Assembly: GCF_000714435.1 (NCBI RefSeq)
Contig: NZ_JJMW01000019.1
Location: forward strand, 248,001 to 312,000
Length of the DNA: 64,000 bases
DNA from: Exiguobacterium alkaliphilum 12/1
GTDB lineage: Bacteria > Bacillota > Bacilli > Exiguobacteriales > Exiguobacteriaceae
Reading direction: 5' to 3'
Shown here piece after piece: positions 44,897 to 52,932 of the stretch. The notes beneath the pieces were generated by a model. That model was not told the origin of the DNA. It did not search any database and saw only the letters and a list, made by a program, of their open reading frames with translations. Both the position numbers and the translations under genes were made by a program. Within the stretch, counting starts at the first letter, position 1. Each line of letters opens with the position of its first letter.

Positions 44897-45097
44897 GTGG
44901 GAAATCCCCTTTCTCATTCTAGATATTCAAAAAGTCGCACTCATTATAACACAATATATTGGGAAAACGATGGATGTTTACGGGCAAATCGTTCTAAATA
45001 TCGATTTCTCTCCGAATGTTTCATGTAGCGAATATCGGAAAAAGAAGACTAAAGGAAAAGACGATTTCGCTGACTCAGATTCATGAGGAGGGATAAG

Positions 45098-46033
45098 ATG
45101 AAAGCAGTCATCTGTACCGCGTACGGCCCCCCAGATGTGCTCGAGCTTCATGAAGTGGACGAGCCTGTTCCGAAGACCGATGAACTATTGATTCGAGTCC
45201 ATGCGACAGCCGTCCATTCAGGCGACCGTCGGCTCCGGGCGCTCGACGTCCCGACCGCTGGCAAACTTCCGATGCTGATTGCCGTCGGACTCAAAGCACC
45301 GCGTCAACCGATTTTAGGTGTCGTCTTGGCAGGCGAAGTCGTCGAGACGGGAACACGTGTCAACACGTTCAAGGCAGGGGACCGGGTCTATGCGCTGACG
45401 GGAATGCGATTCGGGGGCTACGCGGAATATGCGTGTATTAAAGCGCATAAATGTGTGGAACACATGCCACGACATGCAAGTTATGAGGAAGCGGCGAGCC
45501 TGCCGTTCGGTGGAACGACCGCCCTCCATTTTTTACGCAAGGTGAACATCGAACAAGCGGAGACCGTATTGATTTATGGGGCATCGGGAGCAGTCGGGTC
45601 GATGGCCGTCCAAATCGCCAAACACTTCGGGGCTCACGTGACGGCAGTCTGTCAAATGCGAAACTTCGAACTCGTGAAACGGTTAGGTGCTGACGTTTTG
45701 ATTGATTATAAGACGGAAGGATACGACAGCAGGCTACTCACGTATGATGCCGTGTTCGATGCGGCCGGAAAAATCGATAAGCGGATCGCTCGGAAGCACG
45801 TCAGAGCGGGCGGGAAGTTTCGTTCCGTCGCCGGTCAAGGCGTCTCGAGTGAACGGAAAGACGACCTGACTTTCTTGAACGAGCTGTTCGACGAAGGGCA
45901 CATAAAAGCGGTCATTGACTCGATCTATCCGATTGAGGAAATCGTCTCGGCCCATCGTTACGTCGATGCGGGTGGGAAGGTCGGGAACGTCATCGTGAGC
46001 GTCGTGCGGCCGAATGAATTGACGTCAGACTAA
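45098..46033 (+). CDS. Zinc-independent MDR alcohol dehydrogenase / quinone oxidoreductase
   Basis: A 311-residue medium-chain reductase. An N-terminal GroES-like domain (MKAVICTAYGPPDVLELHE) and Rossmann domain with YGASGAVGSMAVQIAKHFGA are clear. The structural-zinc cysteines of classical alcohol dehydrogenases are absent, as in quinone oxidoreductases (Qor type). Substrate unknown. ATG 45098 follows GAGGAGGGA. It is single, 69 bases before the PfpI gene. Confidence 0.85.
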   Translation: MKAVICTAYGPPDVLELHEVDEPVPKTDELLIRVHATAVHSGDRRLRALDVPTAGKLPMLIAVGLKAPRQPILGVVLAGEVVETGTRVNTFKAGDRVYALTGMRFGGYAEYACIKAHKCVEHMPRHASYEEAASLPFGGTTALHFLRKVNIEQAETVLIYGASGAVGSMAVQIAKHFGAHVTAVCQMRNFELVKRLGADVLIDYKTEGYDSRLLTYDAVFDAAGKIDKRIARKHVRAGGKFRSVAGQGVSSERKDDLTFLNELFDEGHIKAVIDSIYPIEEIVSAHRYVDAGGKVGNVIVSVVRPNELTSD

Positions 46034-46102
46034 CCAATCGTTTTGTTTTCGCGGCGTAGCTTTTAGGGTATACTTGTGAAGGAAATGAAAGGGAGGGATT
46101 CG

Positions 46103-46627
46103 ATGAAATTACAAGGTAAGAACGTCTTGCAGATTGTCAGTGACGACTTCGAAGACTTGGAGTTGTGGTATCCGGTCCATCGCCTACGTGAAGAGGGCGC
46201 AAACGTCATCCTCGCCGGCGAGAAAGGGGCGCACGTCTACACAGGAAAGTACGGGGTCCCGGCCAAGTCGGATGTGGCATTTGAAGACGTCGATATCACG
46301 TCGTTCGATGCGATTCTCGTGCCTGGTGGCTGGTCGCCAGACTTGTTGCGTCGCTTCGACTCGGTGAAAGGTTTCGTCCGTTATATGCACGAAGAGAAAC
46401 GTCCAATCGGTCAAATCTGCCACGCGGGCTGGGTTTTAATCTCGGCGAATATTTTAGAAGGTGTCAACGTCACGAGTACGCCGGGCATTAAAGACGACAT
46501 GGAGAACGCCGGAGCGATTTGGCATGATGAGCCAGTCGTCGTGGACGGACATATCGTCTCAAGTCGTCGCCCACCTGATCTTCCAGACTATATGCGCGCT
46601 TTCGTCGATGTCATGGCACAGCGCTAA
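46103..46627 (+). CDS. DJ-1/PfpI family type 1 glutamine-amidotransferase-like protein
   Basis: A 174-residue protein with the PfpI nucleophile elbow: Cys106-His107 in GQICHAGW and ILVPGGWSPD before it. Members include stress-induced deglycase or protease-like proteins such as YraA/YfkM of Bacillus. The biochemical activity of this group is debated. ATG 46103 follows GGGAGGG; the longer frame from 46076 includes the RBS itself. BI-1 gene follows 22 bases later. Confidence 0.88.
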   Translation: MKLQGKNVLQIVSDDFEDLELWYPVHRLREEGANVILAGEKGAHVYTGKYGVPAKSDVAFEDVDITSFDAILVPGGWSPDLLRRFDSVKGFVRYMHEEKRPIGQICHAGWVLISANILEGVNVTSTPGIKDDMENAGAIWHDEPVVVDGHIVSSRRPPDLPDYMRAFVDVMAQR

Positions 46628-46649
46628 CAAACAAAGGAGCTTATGAACG

Positions 46650-47381
46650 TTGCTTAAATCTAATCCAATTCTTCGCAAATCAATGGAATCCACCGCTTAC
46701 GCGACCGCGCCGATGACAAAGGCCGGCACGTGGTCTAAAATTTTCACGCTGCTCATGCTCGTCACCGCTTCGGCTGGCGTCATGTGGACGCTCGTGCCGA
46801 CGATTGGGGAAGGACTTCTCTTCCCGCTCATGATCGGGTCAGCCGTACTCGGCTTGGTGCTTGCGCTCGTCATCACGTTCAAACCGAATACGGCACCTGT
46901 CGTCGCACCGCTTTACGGGATCATCCAAGGGGTCTTCGTCGGAACGGTCTCGTACTTTTTCGAATCGATGGCGCCGGGAATCGTCGGTCGTGCCGTCATG
47001 ACGACGTTTATCGTCGCATTCGCGATGTGGTTCGTCTATTCGACCGGACTTGTCAAAGTGACGCAAAAGTTCCGCGCCGGCATCATGGCCGCCATTTTCA
47101 CGGTCATGCTATTGTATCTCTTCCAAATCGGGATGAGTTTCTTCGGGACCGGGCTCCCGTTCATGACCGGCTCTTCGCCGCTCGCGATCGGTGTCCAGTT
47201 CGTGATTGTCATCATCGCCTCGCTCGCGCTCGTTCTCGACTTCGATTTTATCGCTCGTCAAGTCGAAGCGCGGGCACCGAAGCATCTCGAGTGGGTCGCG
47301 GCGTTTGGATTGATTGTGACGCTCATCTGGCTCTATATCGAATTGCTCGACTTGTTGTATCGCCTGGCAAATCGGGACTAA
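46650..47381 (+). CDS. Bax inhibitor-1/YccA family membrane protein
   Basis: A 243-residue protein with seven hydrophobic helices of the TMBIM/BI-1 fold; NPILRKSMESTAYATAPMTKAGTWSKIFTLLML and GVQFVIVIIASLALVLDFDFIARQVEARAPKHLEW are typical, the latter including the paired Asp sensor. BI-1 proteins are pH-sensitive calcium leak channels; bacterial roles are little known. TTG 46650 is used with AAAGGAGC nine bases upstream; an ATG between them opens only a four-codon frame. Confidence 0.88.
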   Translation: MLKSNPILRKSMESTAYATAPMTKAGTWSKIFTLLMLVTASAGVMWTLVPTIGEGLLFPLMIGSAVLGLVLALVITFKPNTAPVVAPLYGIIQGVFVGTVSYFFESMAPGIVGRAVMTTFIVAFAMWFVYSTGLVKVTQKFRAGIMAAIFTVMLLYLFQIGMSFFGTGLPFMTGSSPLAIGVQFVIVIIASLALVLDFDFIARQVEARAPKHLEWVAAFGLIVTLIWLYIELLDLLYRLANRD

Positions 47382-47411
47382 AATCATCGGCCATTTGGCC
47401 GGTGATTTTTT
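47381..47411 (+). terminator. Terminator after the BI-1 gene
   Basis: AAATCATCGGCC and GGCCGGTGATTT pair around ATTT, then TTTT. Confidence 0.85.
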
Positions 47412-47434
47412 CAGGAAGAAAGGAACGAATCGAC

Positions 47435-48547
47435 ATGAAAAAAATAGTCATTATCGGTTCCGGCATCGTCGGAATCTCGGCTGCGTATCATTTGGCCGGA
47501 AAAGCAGACGTGACGGTCATCGACCGGAAAGACGCCGGTCGGGCAACCGACGCGGCGGCGGGTATCGTCTGTCCGTGGATCGCGCAACGCCGAAATAAAG
47601 CGTGGTATGCCTTGGCAAAAGGCGGGGCACGCTATTACAAGGAAGTCGTCGATGCGTTGCTGCAGGCGGGCGAGACGGATACCGGCTACAAACGGGTCGG
47701 GACGCTCGCCTTACATGAAGATAAAAAGCTGAACGAAATGCTTGAACGGACGAAAGTCCGGCGGGAAGATGCCCCCGAAATCGGGAAGTTGACACGATTG
47801 TCGGTCGAAGCGGCACGTTCGCTCTTCCCTCCACTATCCGAAGACTATGAGGCGCTTCTCGTCGAAGGTGGGGCGCGTGTCGATGGGGAGCGAATCCGGT
47901 CCGCGCTCGAGCGCGTCGCCATCAAGCGCGGGGTAAACGTCGTCAACGGGTCGGCGCAACTCGTCAAAGGAGACGGTTATCACGTCTTATGCGACGGGGT
48001 GCGTTATGAGGCGGATGAAATCATTCTCGCCTGCGGGGCGTGGCTGAAGGAATTGCTCGAGCCGATCGGCTACACGACGAGTGTCAAGCCGGAAAAAGCG
48101 CAAATCGTCCACGTGAAGCTACCGGACACGGATACGTCCGACTGGCCTGTCGCGATGCCGCCACGTCGACGTTACTTGCTCGGGTTCGAAGACGGCAAGG
48201 TCGTCATCGGCTCGACGCATGAGAAAGAGAAGGGCTTTGACGTCCGACCGACAGCCGTCGGCGTTCACGAAGTGCTCGCGAAAGGACTTGAATCGGCCCC
48301 GGGCCTCGCTGAAGCAGAGCTCGTCGAGACGCGGGTCGGATTGCGTCCCGTCACGCCGAATTCGATTCCGGTGCTCGGTCGACTCCCTGGAGCGGAACAG
48401 TTGGTCGTCGCGAACGGACTCGGCTCTTCGGGTCTGACGGTCGGACCGTTCATCGGCAAAGTGCTCGCTGACCTTGTCCTGACAGGGGACTGTGAGCTCG
48501 ACATGTCGCTTTACCCGATTGGTGAGACGGTGTTTCCAATCGATTGA
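47435..48547 (+). CDS. FAD-dependent amino-acid oxidase/dehydrogenase (DadA/glycine-oxidase-like)
   Basis: A 370-residue DAO-family flavoprotein. GSGIVGISAAYHLAG (residues 8-22) is the FAD loop, VIDRKDAGRATDAAAGIVCPW the following contact, and RVGLRPVTPNSIPVLGRL with ANGLGSSGLTVGP the C-terminal FAD block. Relatives oxidise D-amino acids, glycine or sarcosine; this one is a candidate D-amino-acid dehydrogenase. ATG 47435 has AAAGGAACG before it; the same frame is open 650 bases further upstream, but that part is a shadow of the BI-1 gene. Confidence 0.87.
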   Translation: MKKIVIIGSGIVGISAAYHLAGKADVTVIDRKDAGRATDAAAGIVCPWIAQRRNKAWYALAKGGARYYKEVVDALLQAGETDTGYKRVGTLALHEDKKLNEMLERTKVRREDAPEIGKLTRLSVEAARSLFPPLSEDYEALLVEGGARVDGERIRSALERVAIKRGVNVVNGSAQLVKGDGYHVLCDGVRYEADEIILACGAWLKELLEPIGYTTSVKPEKAQIVHVKLPDTDTSDWPVAMPPRRRYLLGFEDGKVVIGSTHEKEKGFDVRPTAVGVHEVLAKGLESAPGLAEAELVETRVGLRPVTPNSIPVLGRLPGAEQLVVANGLGSSGLTVGPFIGKVLADLVLTGDCELDMSLYPIGETVFPID

Positions 48548-48550
48548 ATG

Positions 48551-48586
48551 AAAGACGCTCCTCAGCTGGTATGGGGAGCGTCTTTT
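48551..48586. terminator. Bidirectional terminator, FAD oxidase / tetR
   Basis: AAAGACGCTCC pairs with GGAGCGTCTTT around a 14-base loop; T-runs on both strands. Confidence 0.82.
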
Positions 48587-48588
48587 CG

Positions 48589-49149
48589 TCATTTGAGAAT
48601 ACCGTGGAGAAAAAAGTGAAAGTATTCATGCATCGTCTCGGTCATCTGTGTCATCGACAGCTCCGGGTCCGACAAAATCGCCTGCTGCATCAGTTGAACG
48701 TAACGAAGATAAGCGTCGGTCGATATATTCGAATCGATGGCTCCACTCATCTTCCCGTACTCGATGAGCTGACGGAACGCGGCATAGCCACGCGCCGCGA
48801 GTTCATGCCAAGAGGGGTCCGACGTGACAGTCGCCAATACGGCGTCATCGAAAAGTACGGCCGACTCGATCTTTCGTTTCAAAATGTCGAGCAGCAACGT
48901 GTCAAACGGAGCGTCGCGCTCGATTTCGTGTTCAATCCAATCCATCTCACGCTCGGTCAGGCGGGTGAGCACGAGCAAGATGACTTGTTCTTTGGACCCG
49001 AAGTAGTTGTAGATTGAGACCGGGGACACCGAGGCGGCACGGGCGAGCTCGTTTATGGTGAAACGCGACTGTTTTTGTTGCATTAACGTTTTAGCGGCCG
49101 TGAGGATCGCCTCTCGCTTCTCCTCGGTGCGCTTCGTGAAACCGTCCAT
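48589..49149 (-). CDS. TetR-family transcriptional regulator
   Basis: A 186-residue repressor. The N-terminal helix-turn-helix is FTINELARAASVSPVSIYNYFGSKEQVI (about residues 29-56); the C-terminal ligand domain is typical in size. It is divergent from the ABC exporter genes, the usual layout for a repressor of a drug efflux pump, and an inverted repeat lies between the two. The inducer is unknown. Confidence 0.9.
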   Translation of the reverse strand: MDGFTKRTEEKREAILTAAKTLMQQKQSRFTINELARAASVSPVSIYNYFGSKEQVILLVLTRLTEREMDWIEHEIERDAPFDTLLLDILKRKIESAVLFDDAVLATVTSDPSWHELAARGYAAFRQLIEYGKMSGAIDSNISTDAYLRYVQLMQQAILSDPELSMTQMTETMHEYFHFFLHGILK

Positions 49150-49170
49150 GGCACAACCTCCTATTCGCTT

Positions 49171-49245
49171 GTTTTGTAATCAATATACCATTTCCATTTC
49201 AAAAAAGAACGTGATATACTAGTTTTGTAATGAAAAATTGATTAT
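49171..49245. promoter_or_regulatory. tetR / ABC exporter divergent promoter with candidate operators
   Basis: GTTTTGTAAT occurs twice in the same direction (49171-49180 and 49222-49231). TAATCAAT (49177-49184) and ATTGATTA (49238-49245) form a perfect inverted repeat. Between them TTCCAT (49192-49197) and TATACT (49215-49220), 17 bases apart, form the exporter promoter. Confidence 0.5.
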
Positions 49246-49267
49246 ATTTCAAAAAGGAGGCAGGATG

Positions 49268-50143
49268 ATGATACAGATTGATCGCTTGACAAAGCGGTTC
49301 GATGCCATTCATGGTATTTTCGACGTGACGCTGCGCGTTGAACCGGGCTCTGTCTTTGGCTTTATCGGACCGAACGGGGCCGGCAAGTCGACGACGATTC
49401 GCCATTTGATGGGGTTACTTCATGCGGATTCCGGCAAAGCGAGTGTCATGGGGCATGATTGCTGGCGTGAGAGTGAACAGGTGAAGGCATCGGTCGGCTA
49501 TTTACCTGGCGAAATCAATTACCCACAGGACATGACGGGTGAAGAAATCATTCGTTTGACGAGCCGGTTACATCGTACCAGCAGAGAACGAGAGGATCGT
49601 CTCCGCACGATTTTCCCTTTCGACACGTCGTTGAAAGTCCGCAAGATGTCAAAAGGGATGAAACAAAAGCTCGGGATCGTCACTTGTTTTATGAAAGACG
49701 TCCCGGTCTACGTACTCGACGAGCCGACGAGCGGGCTTGACCCGCTCATGCAAGAGCGACTGATTGAATGGGTACTCGCTGAGAAGGCAGCCGGGAAGGC
49801 GATCTTGATGAGCTCACATCACTTTCCGGAAATGGAGAAGACGTGTGACCGGGCGGCGCTCATTCGAGACGGCCGGATCATCATCGAGGCCGATATAGAT
49901 GAACTGAAGCGACGGAGCGTGAAAGCGTACCAAATCGGTCTGAAAAGTGAAGTCGAGGCGCAGGCGCTAGCGGACAAGGTCGGGATTCGTGACGGGCGTA
50001 CCGTCACCGTCACCGTCTCAACATCGGATGAGTTGAACGCATTGATCGCGACGTTGACATCGTTCGAGGTGGAGTCGCTCACAAGCGGTGCCGACGAGCT
50101 CGAGCATATGTTCATGGAATATTATGGGGAGGTGACGTCATGA
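49268..50143 (+). CDS. ABC multidrug exporter ATP-binding protein
   Basis: A 291-residue ATPase: Walker A GPNGAGKSTT, signature MSKGMKQKLGIVTCF, Walker B VYVLDEPTSGLDP, H-loop SSHH. A C-terminal accessory domain follows. ATG 49268 lies seven bases after GGAGG; ATG 49265 is the alternative, four bases away. The permease starts inside its end by a 4-base overlap. Control by the divergent TetR protein is likely. Confidence 0.92.
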   Translation: MIQIDRLTKRFDAIHGIFDVTLRVEPGSVFGFIGPNGAGKSTTIRHLMGLLHADSGKASVMGHDCWRESEQVKASVGYLPGEINYPQDMTGEEIIRLTSRLHRTSREREDRLRTIFPFDTSLKVRKMSKGMKQKLGIVTCFMKDVPVYVLDEPTSGLDPLMQERLIEWVLAEKAAGKAILMSSHHFPEMEKTCDRAALIRDGRIIIEADIDELKRRSVKAYQIGLKSEVEAQALADKVGIRDGRTVTVTVSTSDELNALIATLTSFEVESLTSGADELEHMFMEYYGEVTS

Positions 50144-50937
50144 CGTTAGTCCATTCGTTATTCAAGCAGAATCGGAGCTGGATTTTCGGGTACGCGTTCG
50201 GGACGAGCCTCTATCTGTTCTTTTTAGCGGCCGTCTTCCCGTCGATTCAAGAGACCGGCCTCATCGAAGGGAAACTTGATTCGTTGCCGCCGGAACTGCT
50301 CGAGGTATTTAAAATCGATCCGAGCATCGCGATGGACAACGTCGTCAACTTACTCGCCGGAAACTACTATGGCCTCATCTTCTATGTGCTCGCCATCTTG
50401 TTCGCCTTGACGTTTGCCTCACGCCTCATGGCGAAACCGGTCGATTCGGGTGAGGTCATGTTGTATTTGGCGGCACCGATTTCCCGGAGCGCCTACGTCA
50501 CAGCGAGCCTCGTCGTGTTGTTGTTTGCGACCGTCTTGTTCGTCGCGGCAAACGGCCTCAGCCTCACAGTTGCCGATCTCTTGTTTGATCTCGGAATCGA
50601 TTATGGTGTCATGTGGACGTTACAGTTGAATGCGGGGCTATTGTTATTCGTCCTCGGTGCGATTGCGTTCGTCATCGCGAGCCTGTTCGACGACAGCAGT
50701 CGCTCGTATATGGTGACCGGCGGGTTGTTCGCCCTGTTTTTAATCGCCAACATCTTCTCCGGGTTCAGCGATACGTTCGCATGGCTCGAACGCCTGTCTG
50801 TCTTCAGTTTGTTCGATGCTAACGCACAACTGCAAGGTGATGTCCCGACGTTGTCGTTCCTTGTCCTGGTCGGTCTGCTTGCGTTGGCGGTTGTCGCCTG
50901 TTATGCGCGATTCACTCGAAAAGATTTGACGATTTAG
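50140..50937 (+). CDS. ABC-2 multidrug exporter permease
   Basis: A 265-residue membrane protein with six helices, partner of the preceding ATPase. It begins with a helix at about residues 15-35; MAKPVDSGEVMLYLAAPISRSAYVTASL is the ABC-2 coupling segment. The overlap ATGA with the ATPase gene shows coupling. Substrate unknown, possibly a hydrophobic drug or lipid. Confidence 0.88.
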   Translation: MTLVHSLFKQNRSWIFGYAFGTSLYLFFLAAVFPSIQETGLIEGKLDSLPPELLEVFKIDPSIAMDNVVNLLAGNYYGLIFYVLAILFALTFASRLMAKPVDSGEVMLYLAAPISRSAYVTASLVVLLFATVLFVAANGLSLTVADLLFDLGIDYGVMWTLQLNAGLLLFVLGAIAFVIASLFDDSSRSYMVTGGLFALFLIANIFSGFSDTFAWLERLSVFSLFDANAQLQGDVPTLSFLVLVGLLALAVVACYARFTRKDLTI

Positions 50938-51001
50938 TTTTTCGGAATAAGTTCTCGGGTATGATACAATCAGCTCGAACAGCTGAAAGGGGAATGAGTG
51001 T

Positions 51002-51814
51002 ATGCAATTCGTAACGTTACGCAACGGGGTTCAAATCCCGATGATCGGATTCGGTGTCTGGCAAGTCGACAATGAGACAGAGGCGCCTGACGCGGTCGCT
51101 GAGGCACTTAAGGTCGGGTATCGTCATATCGATACGGCTGCCGTCTATAAGAACGAAGAAGGGGTCGCCAAAGGGATTCACGCATCCGGCGTCAATCGTA
51201 GCGATATCTTTTTGACATCGAAGATTTGGAACGAGGAGATCCGCCAAGGCCGGACGAAAGAGGCGTTTGAAGAATCACTCATTCGACTCGAGACGGACTA
51301 TTTGGATTTATGTTTACTCCATTGGCCAGTCGACGGGTTCGTCGAAGCGTGGGAAGCGTTGATTGAATTATATGAAGCCGGAAAAATCAAAGCGATCGGT
51401 GTCTCGAACTTCAAAGAGCATCATCTCGAGGCTTTGAAAGAGGCCGGTCTGATGACGCCGCTCATCAACCAAGTCGAGTTGCATCCACAGTTGCCGCAAC
51501 CAGACCTCGTCGAATATTGCCAAGATGAAGGGATTCAAATCGAGGCGTGGAGCCCACTCATGCAAGGGAAATTCCTCGACATCCCAGCCTTCGCCGAGAT
51601 TGCTGAGAAGCATGGGAAAACACCGGCACAAGTCGTGTTACGTTGGCATCTCGACACAGGGAACGTCGCGCTTCCGAAGTCGGTCACGCCACATCGTATC
51701 CAAGAAAACTTTGACGTCTTCGACTTTGAACTGGATGCAGACGACATGGCGAAATTAGATACCGTGGCGACACACGAGCGACTCGGACCAGACCCGGACC
51801 ACATCGATTTTTGA
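51002..51814 (+). CDS. Aldo/keto reductase
   Basis: A 270-residue NADPH-dependent TIM-barrel reductase. The catalytic Asp and Tyr are in HIDTAAVYKNEEGV, Lys in TSKIWNE and His in LCLLHWPVDG; the cofactor site LPKSVTPHRIQENFDVF is near the end. Similar Bacillus proteins (YvgN/YtbE) reduce glyoxal-type aldehydes. ATG 51002 follows AAAGGGGAATG. Monocistronic. Confidence 0.93.
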   Translation: MQFVTLRNGVQIPMIGFGVWQVDNETEAPDAVAEALKVGYRHIDTAAVYKNEEGVAKGIHASGVNRSDIFLTSKIWNEEIRQGRTKEAFEESLIRLETDYLDLCLLHWPVDGFVEAWEALIELYEAGKIKAIGVSNFKEHHLEALKEAGLMTPLINQVELHPQLPQPDLVEYCQDEGIQIEAWSPLMQGKFLDIPAFAEIAEKHGKTPAQVVLRWHLDTGNVALPKSVTPHRIQENFDVFDFELDADDMAKLDTVATHERLGPDPDHIDF

Positions 51815-51831
51815 ACACATTGAGACCCAGC

Positions 51832-51847
51832 GCTGGGTCTCTTTTTT
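51832..51847 (+). terminator. Aldo/keto reductase terminator
   Basis: GAGACCCAGCGCTGGGTCTC (from 51832) is a perfect palindromic stem, followed directly by a T-run that reaches about 51857. Confidence 0.85.
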
Positions 51848-51922
51848 CGTTTTCGATTGTGTATGAGCGGAGTCACATGGGTATACATTACTATGTTGAA
51901 AAAGGAGGTGGCAGATCTTCAT

Positions 51923-52684
51923 TTGAAGATCGCGCATATGGACTTATCAAAATGGCCATTGGTCAACTGGTTGGCATTTTTGGCGACCGTCGTCATCAAC
52001 TATTTCGCGAGCGGAGACAATGCGGCCGTGTCGGACCGAATTGATATTTTCTTCAAACCGGCCGGATACGCGTTCTCGATTTGGGGACTCATTTATCTCG
52101 GACTCGCCGTCTGGCTTGTGTTGCAACTGAAGAAAGGGTCGGTCGCGAACCGGCAGGCGAATCGGATGAAGGCGGGCTTTCTCGTCTCTTGTATCTTGAA
52201 CGGACTTTGGCTCTTGACGTTCACGAACGAATGGTTCATCGCTTCGCTCGTCGTCATGGTCTTGTTCTTAGGAACGCTCGCTTGGCTGTACCATGTCGCT
52301 TTTCGGACATCGACGAGCTGGTTCGATCGTCTTCCGTTCTCGCTCTATATCGGGTGGGTCTCGGTCGCGACGATTGTCAACGTGTTCGTCGTCATGAAGA
52401 CCGAGCGCATCACGACGGTGCTCGGTCTCGATGAACTGGCCTGGACGTCTCTCATGCTCATGGTCGGCGTCGTCCTTGCCCTCGTATTCATGTGGTGGCA
52501 CCGTGACTTCATCTATCCGCTCGTGTTCGTTTGGGCTTATATCGCCATCTTTGCCCGAATCGAGAACGCGACGCTCTACGTCGTCCTCGTCAGCGCGCTC
52601 ATCCTACTCGCGCTCGGTTATGTCGGCTTGATTATTTGGAAACGGCCACGCGGGTTCTTACATCATACAGGGAAAACGGTTTAG
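51923..52684 (+). CDS. TspO/MBR-related tryptophan-rich membrane protein
   Basis: A membrane protein with about seven hydrophobic segments and many Trp; FKPAGYAFSIWGLIYLGLAVW is the hallmark of the TspO/MBR family, whose members bind porphyrins. It is longer than minimal TspO (about 160 residues). The start is uncertain: AAAGGAGGTG at 51901-51910 is perfect, but in-frame choices are TTG 51923 (12-14 bases away), ATG 51938 or ATG 51893 (before the RBS). TTG 51923 is given, 253 residues. Confidence 0.75.
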   Translation: MKIAHMDLSKWPLVNWLAFLATVVINYFASGDNAAVSDRIDIFFKPAGYAFSIWGLIYLGLAVWLVLQLKKGSVANRQANRMKAGFLVSCILNGLWLLTFTNEWFIASLVVMVLFLGTLAWLYHVAFRTSTSWFDRLPFSLYIGWVSVATIVNVFVVMKTERITTVLGLDELAWTSLMLMVGVVLALVFMWWHRDFIYPLVFVWAYIAIFARIENATLYVVLVSALILLALGYVGLIIWKRPRGFLHHTGKTV

Positions 52685-52685
52685 G

Positions 52686-52711
52686 AAGACGTCTGCAAGA
52701 CGTCTTTTTTT
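52686..52711 (+). terminator. Terminator of the TspO-like gene
   Basis: AAGACGTC and GACGTCTT pair around TGCAA with a T-run. Confidence 0.85.
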
Positions 52712-52712
52712 G

Positions 52713-52932
52713 TGGTCAAAAGAACTCGTTAGTTAATATATATAGTGGATAAATATTCTTTATTTATTATAAGTTGTTTTCGGAAAAAGCTTGGTAAAGC
52801 TATTGAATACGCTTACATCTTCAATACATCGAGATGGTATTATGCAAAAATGTATACATCTCTCTTGATTTTTCAGAATATTTAGAACAAAATAAAACTT
52901 ACGAAACAGTACGAGAGAGAGGGGTTGATTCG
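52713..52932 (+). promoter_or_regulatory. AT-rich regulatory region of gltBD
   Basis: This 220-base interval is far more AT-rich than its surroundings and holds no gene. GAGATG (52831-52836) and CATCTC (52857-52862), extended by a bulged TAT/ATA, form an inverted repeat. TGAATACGCTTACA (52804-52817) is cre-like with one mismatch. In Bacillus gltAB is controlled by the LysR-type GltC and by TnrA; no gltC gene is adjacent here. Confidence 0.4.

Noticed and set aside
46784-47434. N-terminal extension of the FAD oxidase frame to 587 residues
   Set aside because: The first 217 codons run in a shadow frame of the BI-1 gene, are Arg/His-rich and non-protein-like; a proper RBS and the FAD loop place the start at 47435.
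52834-52932. Longer start of gltB
   Set aside because: The 33 extra residues come from the AT-rich leader; the MKRTS...DACGIG propeptide start at 52933 matches the family.
52713-52932. T-box or other known riboswitch before gltB
   Set aside because: No T-box sequence, antiterminator or terminator pair was found; only a short inverted repeat.
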